A stretch of DNA of 43,799 bases. Source: Caldilineaceae bacterium. Its GTDB lineage: Bacteria; Chloroflexota; Anaerolineae; Caldilineales; Caldilineaceae. The position numbers were made by a program, and so were the translations under genes. The notes under the pieces were generated by a model that had not been told where the DNA came from, did not search any database, and was given only the letters and a program-made list of their open reading frames with translations. Where the stretch lies: assembly GCA_022821585.1 (NCBI GenBank), contig JAJEDI010000091.1:113547-157345 (forward strand). The letters run 5' to 3'. Below are positions 8,837 to 18,336 of this stretch, piece by piece (the stretch's first letter is position 1; every line of letters starts with the position of its first letter).

Positions 8837-10086
8837 CACGGTACTGGACGGTCTGGTCGGCGCTGCTGCTGTTCTTTGCCGCCTTCTATGCCCTGCTCGT
8901 TCCAGTCCCCCTTTACCTGGAGGCGGCTGGCCTGCCCGACTGGCAAATTGGTCTTGTGCTCGGGGCGTTCGGTATCGCCTCTTTGGTTGGACGTCCGCTG
9001 ACGGGAGCCCTGTGCGATAGCCTGGGCAGCCGTCCAGTCATTTTATTCGGTACCGCCGCCCTGGCCGTCGGCGCGGCGATGATGAGCTTCACGTCCAACC
9101 CCGTCCTCCTCTTTGGCCTGCGCGTCCTGCAGGCGGCGGGATATGTCACATTCACGACCGCCGCCACTGCGCTCGTAGCCGACCTGGCTGAGCCGAATCG
9201 CAGAGGAGCAGCCCTTGCCCTTTTCGGCGCCGCCGCCAATGTCGCTATCACGTTGACCCCGGCAGCGGTCAATGCTGGCCTTGCATTTCTCACTCCACAG
9301 TTCGGATGCCCTTCCTCTCCCTGTCCAACCTGGTGTACGCAAGCGCTTACGTCCGCAGGTGCAGTCGACAGTTCGTGCCCATTTTGGGGTCGAGGCATCG
9401 GTCATAGCGCCTTCTTTCTCAGTTCAGGGCTGTCCCTTCTGGCCGGAGCGCTGGTCTGGCGGGCGATACCCCGGACCAGTGGCCGGGAGAAGGCAGATTT
9501 CAGTCTCGTCCAGTTGGTCACGCTTCCAAGTCCCTTACGGGGCCCGATGTTTACGACCGCGCTCTTCGGCGTCAGCTTCGGCGCCCTCTTTGCCTATCTG
9601 CCACTGCTGGCCGAACGGAGAGAGCTCGCCTCGGTGGGCGCAGCCTATTCAATCTACGGCGTCTCCATCATCGCCACGCGCATATTGACCGGACGTCTGC
9701 TCGACCGACCCAACCGCAGCCAGGTACTATTGCCCGCTCTTATGGTTAACGCAGCCGGATTGGCCGGGCTCGCCTTTGCAACAGGGATGCCCATGCTCGT
9801 TGGCAGTGCCGCACTGATGGGCATAGGCTCCGGGATCAGCCATCCCGCACTGATCGCAATCTGTGTCGACCGCATGCCGTCGGCGCAGCGCGGGCGGGCC
9901 ACTGCCGGCTTCTATCTGGCATTCGATCTTGGGATTGGACTAGGGAGTTGGTTCTTGGGCCTGGTGCTGGACGTGCTGGGTTTGCAGTGGCTGTACTTCG
10001 CGGCGGCGCTTGTCAGCGTTGTTGGTGGCTCCTCTGCCCCCCAACTGTCCGGAAAGTTTCACGTCGAAAAGAAAGCGGAGTCTTGA
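8833..10086 (+). CDS. MFS transporter in the arsenic operon
   Basis: 417-residue major facilitator with about 12 membrane segments. The first inter-helix loop has a motif A-like GALCDSLGSRPV, and the second half repeats it weakly (GRLLDRPNRSQV). The TTG start overlaps the arsM stop (TTGA, 8833-8836), so its translation is probably coupled to arsM. A Cys-containing loop (about residues 155-185: CPSSPC, then CTQ and SSC) between helices 5 and 6 is unusual for the family. By context it probably exports an arsenical species, but it is not clearly ArsB, Acr3, ArsP or ArsJ, and no GAPDH gene (the usual ArsJ partner) is present. Confidence 0.78.
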   Translation: MTRYWTVWSALLLFFAAFYALLVPVPLYLEAAGLPDWQIGLVLGAFGIASLVGRPLTGALCDSLGSRPVILFGTAALAVGAAMMSFTSNPVLLFGLRVLQAAGYVTFTTAATALVADLAEPNRRGAALALFGAAANVAITLTPAAVNAGLAFLTPQFGCPSSPCPTWCTQALTSAGAVDSSCPFWGRGIGHSAFFLSSGLSLLAGALVWRAIPRTSGREKADFSLVQLVTLPSPLRGPMFTTALFGVSFGALFAYLPLLAERRELASVGAAYSIYGVSIIATRILTGRLLDRPNRSQVLLPALMVNAAGLAGLAFATGMPMLVGSAALMGIGSGISHPALIAICVDRMPSAQRGRATAGFYLAFDLGIGLGSWFLGLVLDVLGLQWLYFAAALVSVVGGSSAPQLSGKFHVEKKAES

Positions 10087-10155
10087 CAGTGTAGGGCCGG
10101 ACGTCGCAGGCCTGAATTTTGTGCTCCGGCAGACCGGTTCACTTCTGAAACTTGG

Positions 10156-10887
10156 TTACTCCGCACATGTGGCCTGCAGTACCCACACTTCCGGCTCCTG
10201 CGGCAGGCCAGCCTTGGTAACCTCCACTTCAGGTGCTGAAGCCCAGCGGACACGCGCCGGCGGATAGTTTTGTGTGAACTCCTTCACGTCCGCCATCTCA
10301 GGGAACTTACAGCCGGGCAAGTCATAGTGCATCGGTATGGTGACGGCAGGGCGCAGGATGCCGAGGGCGTCATGAAGGTCGCTGAGCCCGATCGTTGGCG
10401 GCCCGCCGGTAGGAACGATTGCCACGTCCACCTCACCCATCTGCTCCAACTGCCATGCCTCCAGGCGGTTGCCCACGTCGCCAAAGTGAACGACGCGGAT
10501 TCCCTCGACTTCAAAGCAGTACATGGCGTTGTCGCGAGGCTGCAGCTTTACACGCATCGACTCCATCGCCGGAATGGCTTCGAATCGAATGCCGGTCTCT
10601 GTAAGAAACTTCGAACTGTCTCGACGCGCGTCCTGCCCAGCAGCGGCGCCGATTCCCTTTCCGCCATTGAAACTCAGGATGTGTGTGGCGGTCACCACCT
10701 CAGGGCATCCCGGAATCATCTCCGCATTGGCGTGGGCGGAGTCGTCGTCGGAGCTGCGAACGACGATATCGGCCGTCTCGGTTACCTGAGCGAATCCAGA
10801 CTTCTCCGGCGTGTAGGGGTCGGTAATGATGCTAATACCGTCGCCTTCAATTCGCAGACAGGCGTGTGCATACCACTTTATTTTCAT
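10156..10887 (-). CDS. Metallo-beta-lactamase-fold hydrolase (UPF0173/UlaG-like), atypical metal site
   Basis: 243 residues from the ATG at 10887 (MKIKWYAHACLRIE), chosen over the ORF start at 10959 because the family begins here and an AGAGGGA lies upstream. It has the small MBL-fold layout: AHAC at residues 7-10, HFGDVG strand, and C-terminal IPMHYD with a metal-ligand-like His. However the central HxHxDH signature is replaced by SSDDDSAH, so a standard dinuclear zinc site seems incomplete. The function is unknown. It lies 34 bases downstream of the zinc alcohol dehydrogenase and is the last gene of the minus-strand run. Confidence 0.7.
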   Translation of the reverse strand: MKIKWYAHACLRIEGDGISIITDPYTPEKSGFAQVTETADIVVRSSDDDSAHANAEMIPGCPEVVTATHILSFNGGKGIGAAAGQDARRDSSKFLTETGIRFEAIPAMESMRVKLQPRDNAMYCFEVEGIRVVHFGDVGNRLEAWQLEQMGEVDVAIVPTGGPPTIGLSDLHDALGILRPAVTIPMHYDLPGCKFPEMADVKEFTQNYPPARVRWASAPEVEVTKAGLPQEPEVWVLQATCAE

Positions 10888-10921
10888 TCGATCCCTCTGG
10901 AGGTTGTTCCTTGGCGTGGTC

Positions 10922-11959
10922 TCACTCGGGAAACAGAATAACCGACTTTGTCCCTTCACCCGACAGGACGCGCCTTACCGCGGCCAATATGTCATCCAGT
11001 CCGCACCGGGTCGAAATCACGGCTTCGATTTCCCGGGCGTGCTCCTCTACGAATCCGTGGGCTCTGTGAAACTGGCTCACAGACGAGGCGAACGTCCCGG
11101 TCAAGACGATCTCGCCATAATGGACCCAGCGCGGATCGACGGTCATCGTTTCCCCGCGCGGTGTTCCGCCAAAGATATTGAAGACGCCCCCATTTCGTAC
11201 CAGGGGAAGATATCGCTCCATTACTTGTGGGATGCCAACGGCCGCGATGACAACGTCGGCGCCAATTCCAGTCAGTTCGCCCACCACGGCTGCCGTATCT
11301 TCCAAGTTCGGATTGACCACCCGTTTCGCGCCCAGCTTCAGCGCCTTGTTCAATCGGCCCTCGTTGACGTCGACACAGACGACCTCGGCGCCAAGGTCCG
11401 TTGAAACGATAGTATGCAGAAGCCCTAAGGGCCCCGCTCCTACTACAACCACCGTATCCCCTGTATTCGTCCCGCACTGCTCGGCAGCTGCGATGCAGCA
11501 TGAGGTCGGCTCTATCATCGCCGCAAGGTCGAAAGGCATGTCTCCGATGTCCACCACCCCGCCCAGCCTCACAATCTCTCGTGGGATCTTCACATACTCC
11601 GCGAAGCCGCCATCGTCGCCATGGCCCAGGCCGTGCTCCTGAAGACACAGACTGTTACGTCCCTGCAGGCAATACAGGCACCGGCCGCATGCCGCTATTG
11701 GATAGACGGCCACCCGCTGGCCGATGTGCAGACCCGCGCAATCGGTCTCGCCTCCCAAATCAACGACTGTCCCAGCAACTTCATGCCCCAGAATCGCCGG
11801 TAACTCGGCAGGAATTCCGGCGCCGCTCAGTATCTTGACGTCGGTTGCGCAGATACCCGACGCCCTCACTTTCACGACTATCTCTCCACGGCCGGCCCGG
11901 GGCCGAGGAACGTCGTCTATTCGGATTTCATTCTTCTGGTGAACGACTGCCGCCTTCAT
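10922..11959 (-). CDS. Zinc-dependent medium-chain alcohol/polyol dehydrogenase
   Basis: 345-residue NAD(P)-dependent MDR dehydrogenase. Catalytic zinc ligands are in GICATDV and the GHEVAG motif; the structural zinc lobe CGRCLYCLQGRNSLC has all four cysteines. The Rossmann motif is VVVGAGPLGLL followed by VVCVDVN, where the Asp suggests NAD+ preference. It resembles L-threonine 3-dehydrogenase, sorbitol and galactitol dehydrogenases; the substrate cannot be fixed. Its start overlaps the 3' end of the CcmI-like gene by 32 bases. Confidence 0.85.
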   Translation of the reverse strand: MKAAVVHQKNEIRIDDVPRPRAGRGEIVVKVRASGICATDVKILSGAGIPAELPAILGHEVAGTVVDLGGETDCAGLHIGQRVAVYPIAACGRCLYCLQGRNSLCLQEHGLGHGDDGGFAEYVKIPREIVRLGGVVDIGDMPFDLAAMIEPTSCCIAAAEQCGTNTGDTVVVVGAGPLGLLHTIVSTDLGAEVVCVDVNEGRLNKALKLGAKRVVNPNLEDTAAVVGELTGIGADVVIAAVGIPQVMERYLPLVRNGGVFNIFGGTPRGETMTVDPRWVHYGEIVLTGTFASSVSQFHRAHGFVEEHAREIEAVISTRCGLDDILAAVRRVLSGEGTKSVILFPE

Positions 11960-12329
11960 TTGGAAGCGTTTCCTTCACCCTGCGACGATTCGAGATCTCA
12001 AGTTCCACCAGTTCATTCAGTTGGACCGCTTGCGGCCCCAAATCCTGGGACCCGCCATACTCCAAGTCGATCCTCTCAATCAGCCTCATCGCACGGTTAC
12101 GCAGAATCCGGTTGAAGCGCTCGAAATCCCCGTCCTCGATCTTGCCGACGCTATGATCGAATTCAAGCTCTCTGATCGCCTCCAGCGCAACTTCCTTGCG
12201 CGTGAGCAGGTCTACGTGCTCTTCTACTTCTAAAGAAAGCGTGGTCTTGGTCCGGCCGGACAGGGGCCAGATGACGTACCCCACCGCTGCGAATCCCAGT
12301 ACGCAGATCAATAAGAGCGCTACCCACAT
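11928..12329 (-). CDS. Small membrane-anchored protein, CcmI N-terminal domain-like
   Basis: 133 residues with one N-terminal transmembrane helix (about residues 3-22) followed by a charged helical region with KEVALEAIRELEFDHSVGKIEDGDF. That pattern resembles the N-terminal segment of CcmI and related cytochrome c maturation proteins; the TPR domain of full CcmI is absent. It lies 283 bases downstream of ccmF on the same strand, supporting a role in cytochrome c assembly at the membrane, but this is inference from a short similarity. No strong ribosome site is visible. Confidence 0.55.
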   Translation of the reverse strand: MWVALLLICVLGFAAVGYVIWPLSGRTKTTLSLEVEEHVDLLTRKEVALEAIRELEFDHSVGKIEDGDFERFNRILRNRAMRLIERIDLEYGGSQDLGPQAVQLNELVELEISNRRRVKETLPNEGGSRSPEE

Positions 12330-12612
12330 AGATCTGAGTTTGCTTCAGGGCTCATCTTGTTCCCGAGCCTTCCTTGGAGGACAGGGCCAACCTGATAACC
12401 TTGCAGACAGTGTGAATTCCGTCCCTCACCGGGCCTCAAACGCGAAAGATTCCTACTGAATTCGGATTCCCAGGACCACAGACACTCTTGGCCCAGAAGG
12501 CATGTATTGGTGCTGGCTGAATTCCTTCGAAGCCAAGAGCGTGTTCACAATGGAAAAAAGTCAGGGGTTGGCACAACTTGCGACTCTTCGCATGCAAGCG
12601 AAGCTGCGGCAG

Positions 12613-14703
12613 TCAAGCCGTCGCCTGACCGGCCGTCGCCCCTTCAGGGAACTGGGGTGTCAACTCACGGGAAGATTGCTTTGGCTGCGGATGGGGCCAC
12701 ACACTGACGACAGTGCCTAACACGACGAGCAGCCCTCCCACCCACATCCACATGGTCAGTGGATTAATATACACAGTGAACGTAGCGCTTCTGCCGTCGC
12801 CCTGCCATCCGTTGAGAATCACATAGACGTCTTCGGCCGGGGTCATGCGCAGTCCAACTTCGCTCGTTGGCTGGTCCGGTGCCTTGTCATAAATGTTACG
12901 GCGTGGAAAAATCTTTGCCAGTTCCCGGCCTGTCTGCTTATCAGAGACCAGGAGATTCGCCCTTACCTCAGTGTGGTTGCTCCTCTGCACCGATTCAAGT
13001 GCCACATATCTAAGCGAATACCCTGACAATTCGACCGATTCCCCTTCAGTCAGGGTTACGTGCGTCGTCGACTGATAGAACTCATTGCCAATAATGGCGA
13101 CCCCTATCAGCACGATGCCAAAGTGGATTACATATCCTCCGTAACGACGCCCATTGCGACGCAGTAGTCCCCAAAGCGCCACTGCCAGCGATTCACCTTT
13201 TGAACGCCGGCGCGCATTCATGCCTCGCACAAACTCCTGCACAATCGTTGCAGCAACGAATACACAGATACTGAACCCCGCAACAGGAAAGACATTGCGG
13301 CTGGTCAAAAGCAGGAGGGGAACCGAGATCAGCGCGGCCGCGAGCGGCCAGGTGAACTGACGTCGCAGCGCCTTCGCGCCCGTCCGGCGCCAGCCCAGAA
13401 GTGGACCCACGCCCATGAGGACAAACAGCAGCAGAAAGAGAGGCCCGGCCACGCGGTTAAACCAAGGTGCCGCCACCGAGATGCGTTCACCCGTCAGGAT
13501 CTCGCTGAACATAGGATAAAACGTACCCCACAGCACCACGAACGCGATGCCCGCAAACAACCAGTTATTGGCCAGGAAGGCCCCCTCGCGGCTGGAAATC
13601 GAATCGATCTCGTTCTCTCCTTGCAATAAGGCCATACGCCGATAGAGAAGCAACAGAAATCCAATCGTGGTTACAGCCAGGAACACAAGAAAGTAGGGTC
13701 CCACCGGGCTTTGCGCGAAGCTGTGAACGCTGCTCAGGATGCCGCTGCGTGTCGTGAATGTTCCAAGGATGACAAGAGTAAATGTCAACCAGATCAGCGT
13801 TACATTCCACACCTTCAAAATGCCGCGCTGCTCCTGGATGATGATGCTGTGCAGGAATGCCGTCGCCGTCAGCCACGGCAGGAAACTTGCGTTTTCCACC
13901 GGGTCCCATGCCCAGTACCCACCCCATCCCAGCTCCATATAGGCCCACTGACTGCCCATGATGATGCCGGCCGAAAGAAACATCCACGGGATCAGGGTCC
14001 AGCGACGCACAGTGCGAACCCAGCGCCGGTCCAGGCGTTTGCTCAGAAGGGCAGCGACCGCAAACGCGAAGGGAACTGTTAGCCCAACCCAGCCCAAATA
14101 GAGCATGACCGGGTGGATTACCATCCAGTAGTTCTGTAGCAGCGGGTTCAGGCCGCGCCCATCGCTGGGTACAACGCCGATCTGTTCAAAGGGGTTAGCG
14201 CTGAAGACCAGCAGGACGAGGAAGAATAGAATCGCAGCCAGCAATGTCCCGTTGACATAGGGCATCAGCGTCCGCTGGTTGGTTCGAAATGTCACGGCTG
14301 CGGCGGTACTGAAAAGACTGAGAAGAAGCGTCCAGAACAGGAGACTTCCGGCCTGGCCGCCCCAGATCGCGGCGAATTTGTAGAAGGTGGGTAGCGTGCG
14401 CTCAGAACTGTTCCAGATATAGCCGATCTGGAACTGGTCAGTCAACAGTCCGTACCAGAGGATGACCGCGGCAATGCCTACGAGGGTGCAGACGGCGTAG
14501 ATTGAGTGAAAGCTGCTCTCCGTGAGCCTTTCGCTCCACGAAGCTCCATTCAGTGAATTGGAGGTCGGTGATCGCCCCGAATATAGGGGGTTATGTTCGG
14601 CCTGCATTGAGGTCAGCCGGCCACCCCAGAATCCCGCCGCCATACCGAAGGCGCACAAGATAAGTGCCAGTACCAGTGTCAGGTAAGCGAAATCAAAAAT
14701 CAT
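12613..14703 (-). CDS. ccmF: Cytochrome c heme lyase subunit CcmF
   Basis: 696-residue polytopic membrane protein that attaches heme to apocytochrome c on the outer face of the cytoplasmic membrane. The tryptophan-rich WGGYWAWDPVENASFLPWL (about residue 260) is the hallmark of the CcmF/CcmC family, and the long run of transmembrane segments plus a C-terminal soluble domain ending in a last helix (TMWMWVGGLLVVLGT) fits full-length CcmF. It starts six bases after the copA stop. No ccmABCDE, ccmG or ccmH genes are in view, apart from the CcmI-like protein downstream. Confidence 0.93.
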   Translation of the reverse strand: MIFDFAYLTLVLALILCAFGMAAGFWGGRLTSMQAEHNPLYSGRSPTSNSLNGASWSERLTESSFHSIYAVCTLVGIAAVILWYGLLTDQFQIGYIWNSSERTLPTFYKFAAIWGGQAGSLLFWTLLLSLFSTAAAVTFRTNQRTLMPYVNGTLLAAILFFLVLLVFSANPFEQIGVVPSDGRGLNPLLQNYWMVIHPVMLYLGWVGLTVPFAFAVAALLSKRLDRRWVRTVRRWTLIPWMFLSAGIIMGSQWAYMELGWGGYWAWDPVENASFLPWLTATAFLHSIIIQEQRGILKVWNVTLIWLTFTLVILGTFTTRSGILSSVHSFAQSPVGPYFLVFLAVTTIGFLLLLYRRMALLQGENEIDSISSREGAFLANNWLFAGIAFVVLWGTFYPMFSEILTGERISVAAPWFNRVAGPLFLLLFVLMGVGPLLGWRRTGAKALRRQFTWPLAAALISVPLLLLTSRNVFPVAGFSICVFVAATIVQEFVRGMNARRRSKGESLAVALWGLLRRNGRRYGGYVIHFGIVLIGVAIIGNEFYQSTTHVTLTEGESVELSGYSLRYVALESVQRSNHTEVRANLLVSDKQTGRELAKIFPRRNIYDKAPDQPTSEVGLRMTPAEDVYVILNGWQGDGRSATFTVYINPLTMWMWVGGLLVVLGTVVSVWPHPQPKQSSRELTPQFPEGATAGQATA

Positions 14704-14709
14704 CGCCCG

Positions 14710-17331
14710 TTACAACTGGAGCCGGCGAAGGCGCAGTGCATTGACGACGACACTGACACTTGAGAATGCCATTGCGGCCGCGGCCAATATCGGGTGAAGT
14801 TGCTGCAAAAACGGCGGCGCCCACGCGAAAGGCGCCAGGACGCCGGCTGCAATCGGGATCAAGGCGACGTTGTAGCCAAATGCCCAGGTGAGGTTCTGCC
14901 TGATGTTTCGCATCGTAGCCTGGGACAATACGATTGCTTGTGGCACACTGCGCAGATCGCCGCGGATGAGGGTTACGTCGGCGGCCTCCATCGCCACGTC
15001 CGTCCCCGCGCCTATGGCGATGCCGACGTCTGCTTGTGCGAGTGCAGGCGCGTCGTTGATGCCGTCGCCAAGCATGGCCACGCGAAATCCTTCCGCCTGC
15101 ATTGCTTTGACCTGATCGACCTTCTGCCCGGGAAGCAACTCCGCAATCACCCTGTTGATTCCTACTTCCCTGGCAATCGCGTCGGCCGTGGCCTGGTTGT
15201 CACCGGTCAACATGGCCACGGTCAGCCCCATCTTGCGCAGCGCGGCCACAGCTTCTCCGGAGCCCTCTTTCACCGTGTCGGCCACGGCGATCAGCGCTGC
15301 TGCCTGCCCATCTACGGCCAGCCAGACTGTCGATTTGGCTTCGGCCTGCAGCTGTTCGTACCTGGGGACGAGGCCATTGAGGTCGACGTTCTCCCTTTCC
15401 ATCAGACGCAGATTACCGAGAAGGATCCGTTTCTCCTCGACCTGCGCGGAAATCCCGTGACCGGCGAGCGCTTCAAATTTGGCCGGCTCGGCCAGGTCCA
15501 GTCCGTTGTTCTGGGCCGCACGCACAATTGCCTCGCCGACAGGATGTTCCGACCCCCTCTCAGCCGAGGCTGCCAGCCGCAAGAGATCAGTTCGTCCCGC
15601 TGGCACAGGCAACTGTTTGGGCGGTGCGCCGAAATTGGGCACCGGCGTATCTTCGCTTGGAACAAGGTCTGTGACCGCCGGTTCACCTCTTGTAATGGTC
15701 CCGGTCTTGTCCAGGAGCACGGCGGTGAGCTTTTGCGTATGTTCCAGGGCAACGCTGTTCTTGAACAGGATGCCAGTTCCCGCGCCTTTGCCTATTCCCA
15801 CCATAATGGAGGTGGGTGTAGCCAGGCCCATTGCGCACGGACAAGCGATTACAAGCACGGCCACTACGCGCAGCAGCGCGGCCACGAAACCCGCGCCCGC
15901 AAACATCCAAACTACAAACGTCACACACGCCAGGCCTATCACCGCCGGCACAAAGTAGGAGGCAACCTGGTCGACGACTCGCTGAATCGGGGCCTTGCTG
16001 CCCTGGGCGTCCTCTACCAGTTTGATGATCTGCGCGAGCGCCGTCTCTCGGCCAACCTTAGTTGCCTCGACTCCAAGAAGCCCCTGCTTGTTGAGGGTCG
16101 CCCCAAAGACACTACTGCCTACCGTCTTTTCGACCGGCATGCTTTCGCCGGTGAACATGCTCTCGTCGACGCTGGATTCGCCCGAAGAGACGATGCCATC
16201 GACCGGTATCTTCTCGCCAGGACGAACGACCATCATGTCGCCGGCAACTACCTCTTCGACCGGAATGTCCAGCTCTTGCCCCTCGCGCAGCACGCGTGCC
16301 GTCCGGCTTTGCAGACCGATCAATTCCTTGATTGCCGCGCTCGTACGACCTTTGGCCCTGGCCTCAAGCAGCTTGCCCAGAACGATCAATGTAATGATAA
16401 CTGCCGAAGTCTCAAAGTAAACGTGTTCTCCAAGCGTACCGCTGCCAAAAAATTTGGCTGCCAGTACCGCGAGACTGAATACGTAGGCAACCGTAGTTCC
16501 CATGGCCACAAGAACATCCATATTGGCGCTGCGGTTGCGCAGGCTCTTGATGGCGCCAACGTAGTAGTCCCAACCTACATAGAACTGCACCGGCGTTGCC
16601 AGCAGGAAGAGGAGCCAGTTTACGCCGCTCGCGTGTGCCCAACTGCCGAGTAGGCCGAAGTCACGTCCCATGCTGATTATCAGCAGAGGAAGTGAAAAGA
16701 CTACCCCGACCAGCAGTCGAATGAACTCATGCCGAATTGCGGCGGCTCGCGCCGCAGCCTCAGCATCCTCTTCTTCCTCGGCCGCTTCAGGGCCTGCCAC
16801 CGCCGCTGATACCAGCCTGTCGCCGCTGGAGGCCACGGCGGCCTTATTTGCTCCGGGGTCGCCGACCAAAGGCGGCGCGTCGGGTGTGGGCGACGCCACC
16901 GTAACGGTGTCGTATCCTGCTTTGCGGATGGCATCTACGATCGGCGTACGGGAACCTAAACCGCTTACGTATTCGACACTGGCCTGCTCCGCTGCGAAGT
17001 TGACGCTGGCGTAGACTACCCCGTCAACCTCTCTGATCGCTTTTTCAACGGCATTCGCGCATGCGGTACAGGACATCCCGATAATCGGGAGCGAAAGCGT
17101 AAGCGTCGGGATCTTGTATCCGGCCCGCTTGACCAGCTGGCGTACCTCTGCCAGCGCTTCGTTGGCTTGCCGGTGGGAACCATCGACGCTCAACGTAAGC
17201 CGTTCACTGGCGAAATTGACCGTCGCATCCTCCACAGCCTCCGCCTGCTTGCTGCTGGTCTCCACCGACGCTGCGCAGCCGAGACAGGTCATCCCGATTA
17301 CTGGAACAGTGAGTTGTTTTGTCTCGTCCAT
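14710..17331 (-). CDS. copA: Copper-translocating P1B-type ATPase
   Basis: 873-residue heavy-metal P-type ATPase that exports Cu(I) across the cytoplasmic membrane. Two N-terminal metal-binding domains carry CxxC at residues 16-19 (GMTCLGCA) and 88-91 (GMSCTACA). The intramembrane ACPCAMGLATP (CPC near 497), phosphorylation site DKTGTITRG (near 540), SEHPVGEAI and GDGINDAPAL follow in order. A Glu/Ala-rich linker (residues about 160-200) separates the metal-binding domains from the first helix. The CPC and TGES motifs place it with CopA rather than Zn/Cd exporters. It is transcribed ahead of ccmF with a six-base gap. No strong ribosome site upstream of the ATG. Confidence 0.94.
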   Translation of the reverse strand: MDETKQLTVPVIGMTCLGCAASVETSSKQAEAVEDATVNFASERLTLSVDGSHRQANEALAEVRQLVKRAGYKIPTLTLSLPIIGMSCTACANAVEKAIREVDGVVYASVNFAAEQASVEYVSGLGSRTPIVDAIRKAGYDTVTVASPTPDAPPLVGDPGANKAAVASSGDRLVSAAVAGPEAAEEEEDAEAAARAAAIRHEFIRLLVGVVFSLPLLIISMGRDFGLLGSWAHASGVNWLLFLLATPVQFYVGWDYYVGAIKSLRNRSANMDVLVAMGTTVAYVFSLAVLAAKFFGSGTLGEHVYFETSAVIITLIVLGKLLEARAKGRTSAAIKELIGLQSRTARVLREGQELDIPVEEVVAGDMMVVRPGEKIPVDGIVSSGESSVDESMFTGESMPVEKTVGSSVFGATLNKQGLLGVEATKVGRETALAQIIKLVEDAQGSKAPIQRVVDQVASYFVPAVIGLACVTFVVWMFAGAGFVAALLRVVAVLVIACPCAMGLATPTSIMVGIGKGAGTGILFKNSVALEHTQKLTAVLLDKTGTITRGEPAVTDLVPSEDTPVPNFGAPPKQLPVPAGRTDLLRLAASAERGSEHPVGEAIVRAAQNNGLDLAEPAKFEALAGHGISAQVEEKRILLGNLRLMERENVDLNGLVPRYEQLQAEAKSTVWLAVDGQAAALIAVADTVKEGSGEAVAALRKMGLTVAMLTGDNQATADAIAREVGINRVIAELLPGQKVDQVKAMQAEGFRVAMLGDGINDAPALAQADVGIAIGAGTDVAMEAADVTLIRGDLRSVPQAIVLSQATMRNIRQNLTWAFGYNVALIPIAAGVLAPFAWAPPFLQQLHPILAAAAMAFSSVSVVVNALRLRRLQL

Positions 17332-18237
17332 GGTGTCGTCCGCAATTCTCTACTGGGCACCAACACAACCAACGTCAGAGATGCTGGCAGGCTTCGCCTA
17401 CTCGCCTGAACCAGCCCGCAGATGCATTATCCAGGAATATGACCGCTAGCCGGGCTCCAGAAGCCCGTCAAACGGCGTGGATGACCACAAGTTTAGCGTT
17501 GCCAGTAGTAAACCACCAACATGAAGTCCATCGTACCCTTCGAATGGTGGCTGCTCCCATTTTTTGGCCCTGTTCCGGTCGGTTGACGCCTCCTTACTAC
17601 CGTGTCGCCAAGTGTCAACTCTGCCTCGTTTTTGCCCACCCTTCTGTATCCTAGATTAACACATTTGCGCTGTTTTGTGGAAATCAGAGTTGCCGAATCG
17701 GACCTCCACGCCTCAGGGAAAATAACCGAATTCGGGACGCAGAGAGAATTAGTCCCACCCTTACTGTCGACTCGTAGATTCCACACAGATCCGGGTCGCG
17801 CAGAAAGATGGACGGCCATGCGGAAAACTCCTTCCAGCACGTCTTATGCCCGCCCTTCCCGCTTGAGCCGGACCAATTCAGAAAGGGCGGATTTCCCAAC
17901 TCCCTTACGTCCAATTCTACATTACTTACTTCCATTGTTTCTGTAACCTTTCCCCTAGAGGGTGCGTCCCAGATTGGGGGTGGGAACAGTCCGGCGAGGA
18001 CTCAGTGCCAACGATGGCTGAAATGGTTTACCGGCTTGTGAAGAGACGCGGGGCAGCCCCAAAGCCTGGCCGGGCGGTTGGGTCCGTTAATCTGGTGGCA
18101 CAATGCCGGCGCAAGGCCTGCGCATACGTGGATTTGATGGGACTTGCGGGACGTGGTTAGACGAAACTCCTTCGATTGGAGACCTGTTACCAATATCGAC
18201 ACCAGGTCGACGAGGCATGTTGTAGGACAGGGGGCGT
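17332..18237. other. Non-coding region between copA and the DMFase-like gene
   Basis: About 900 bases upstream of both divergent genes. Open frames here are short and give no recognisable protein. I saw no tRNA, insertion sequence or strong promoter; the region ends in the hairpin cluster described separately. Confidence 0.5.
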
Positions 18238-18336
18238 TGCGGGGGCGGAGCCCCCGCACAAGGGAGGCCGCTTGCGGCCGACCGCCCAAAACTACTGTAG
18301 TCAGTAGTCAGCGGTCAATGGTTGGGCAATTGACCG
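18238..18336. repeat. Cluster of four consecutive hairpins (REP-like)
   Basis: Four perfect inverted repeats occur in 99 bases: 18238-18246 / 18250-18258 (9-bp stem, GGA loop), 18266-18271 / 18274-18279 (6-bp GC stem), 18291-18297 / 18302-18308 (7-bp stem), and 18312-18319 / 18329-18336 (8-bp stem, 9-base loop). There is no U-run, so it is not a simple rho-independent terminator. It resembles REP/BIME-type intergenic elements; a structured 5' leader is the alternative. Confidence 0.65.

Noticed and set aside
14794..16653. 619-codon plus-strand open frame opposite copA
   Set aside because: It is the antisense of copA, whose motifs are unambiguous; the frame gives a Cys/His/Arg-rich string with no family resemblance, as expected in high-GC DNA.
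17493..17946. Short open frames between copA and the DMFase-like gene
   Set aside because: Overlapping frames on both strands, no start signals and no recognisable protein.
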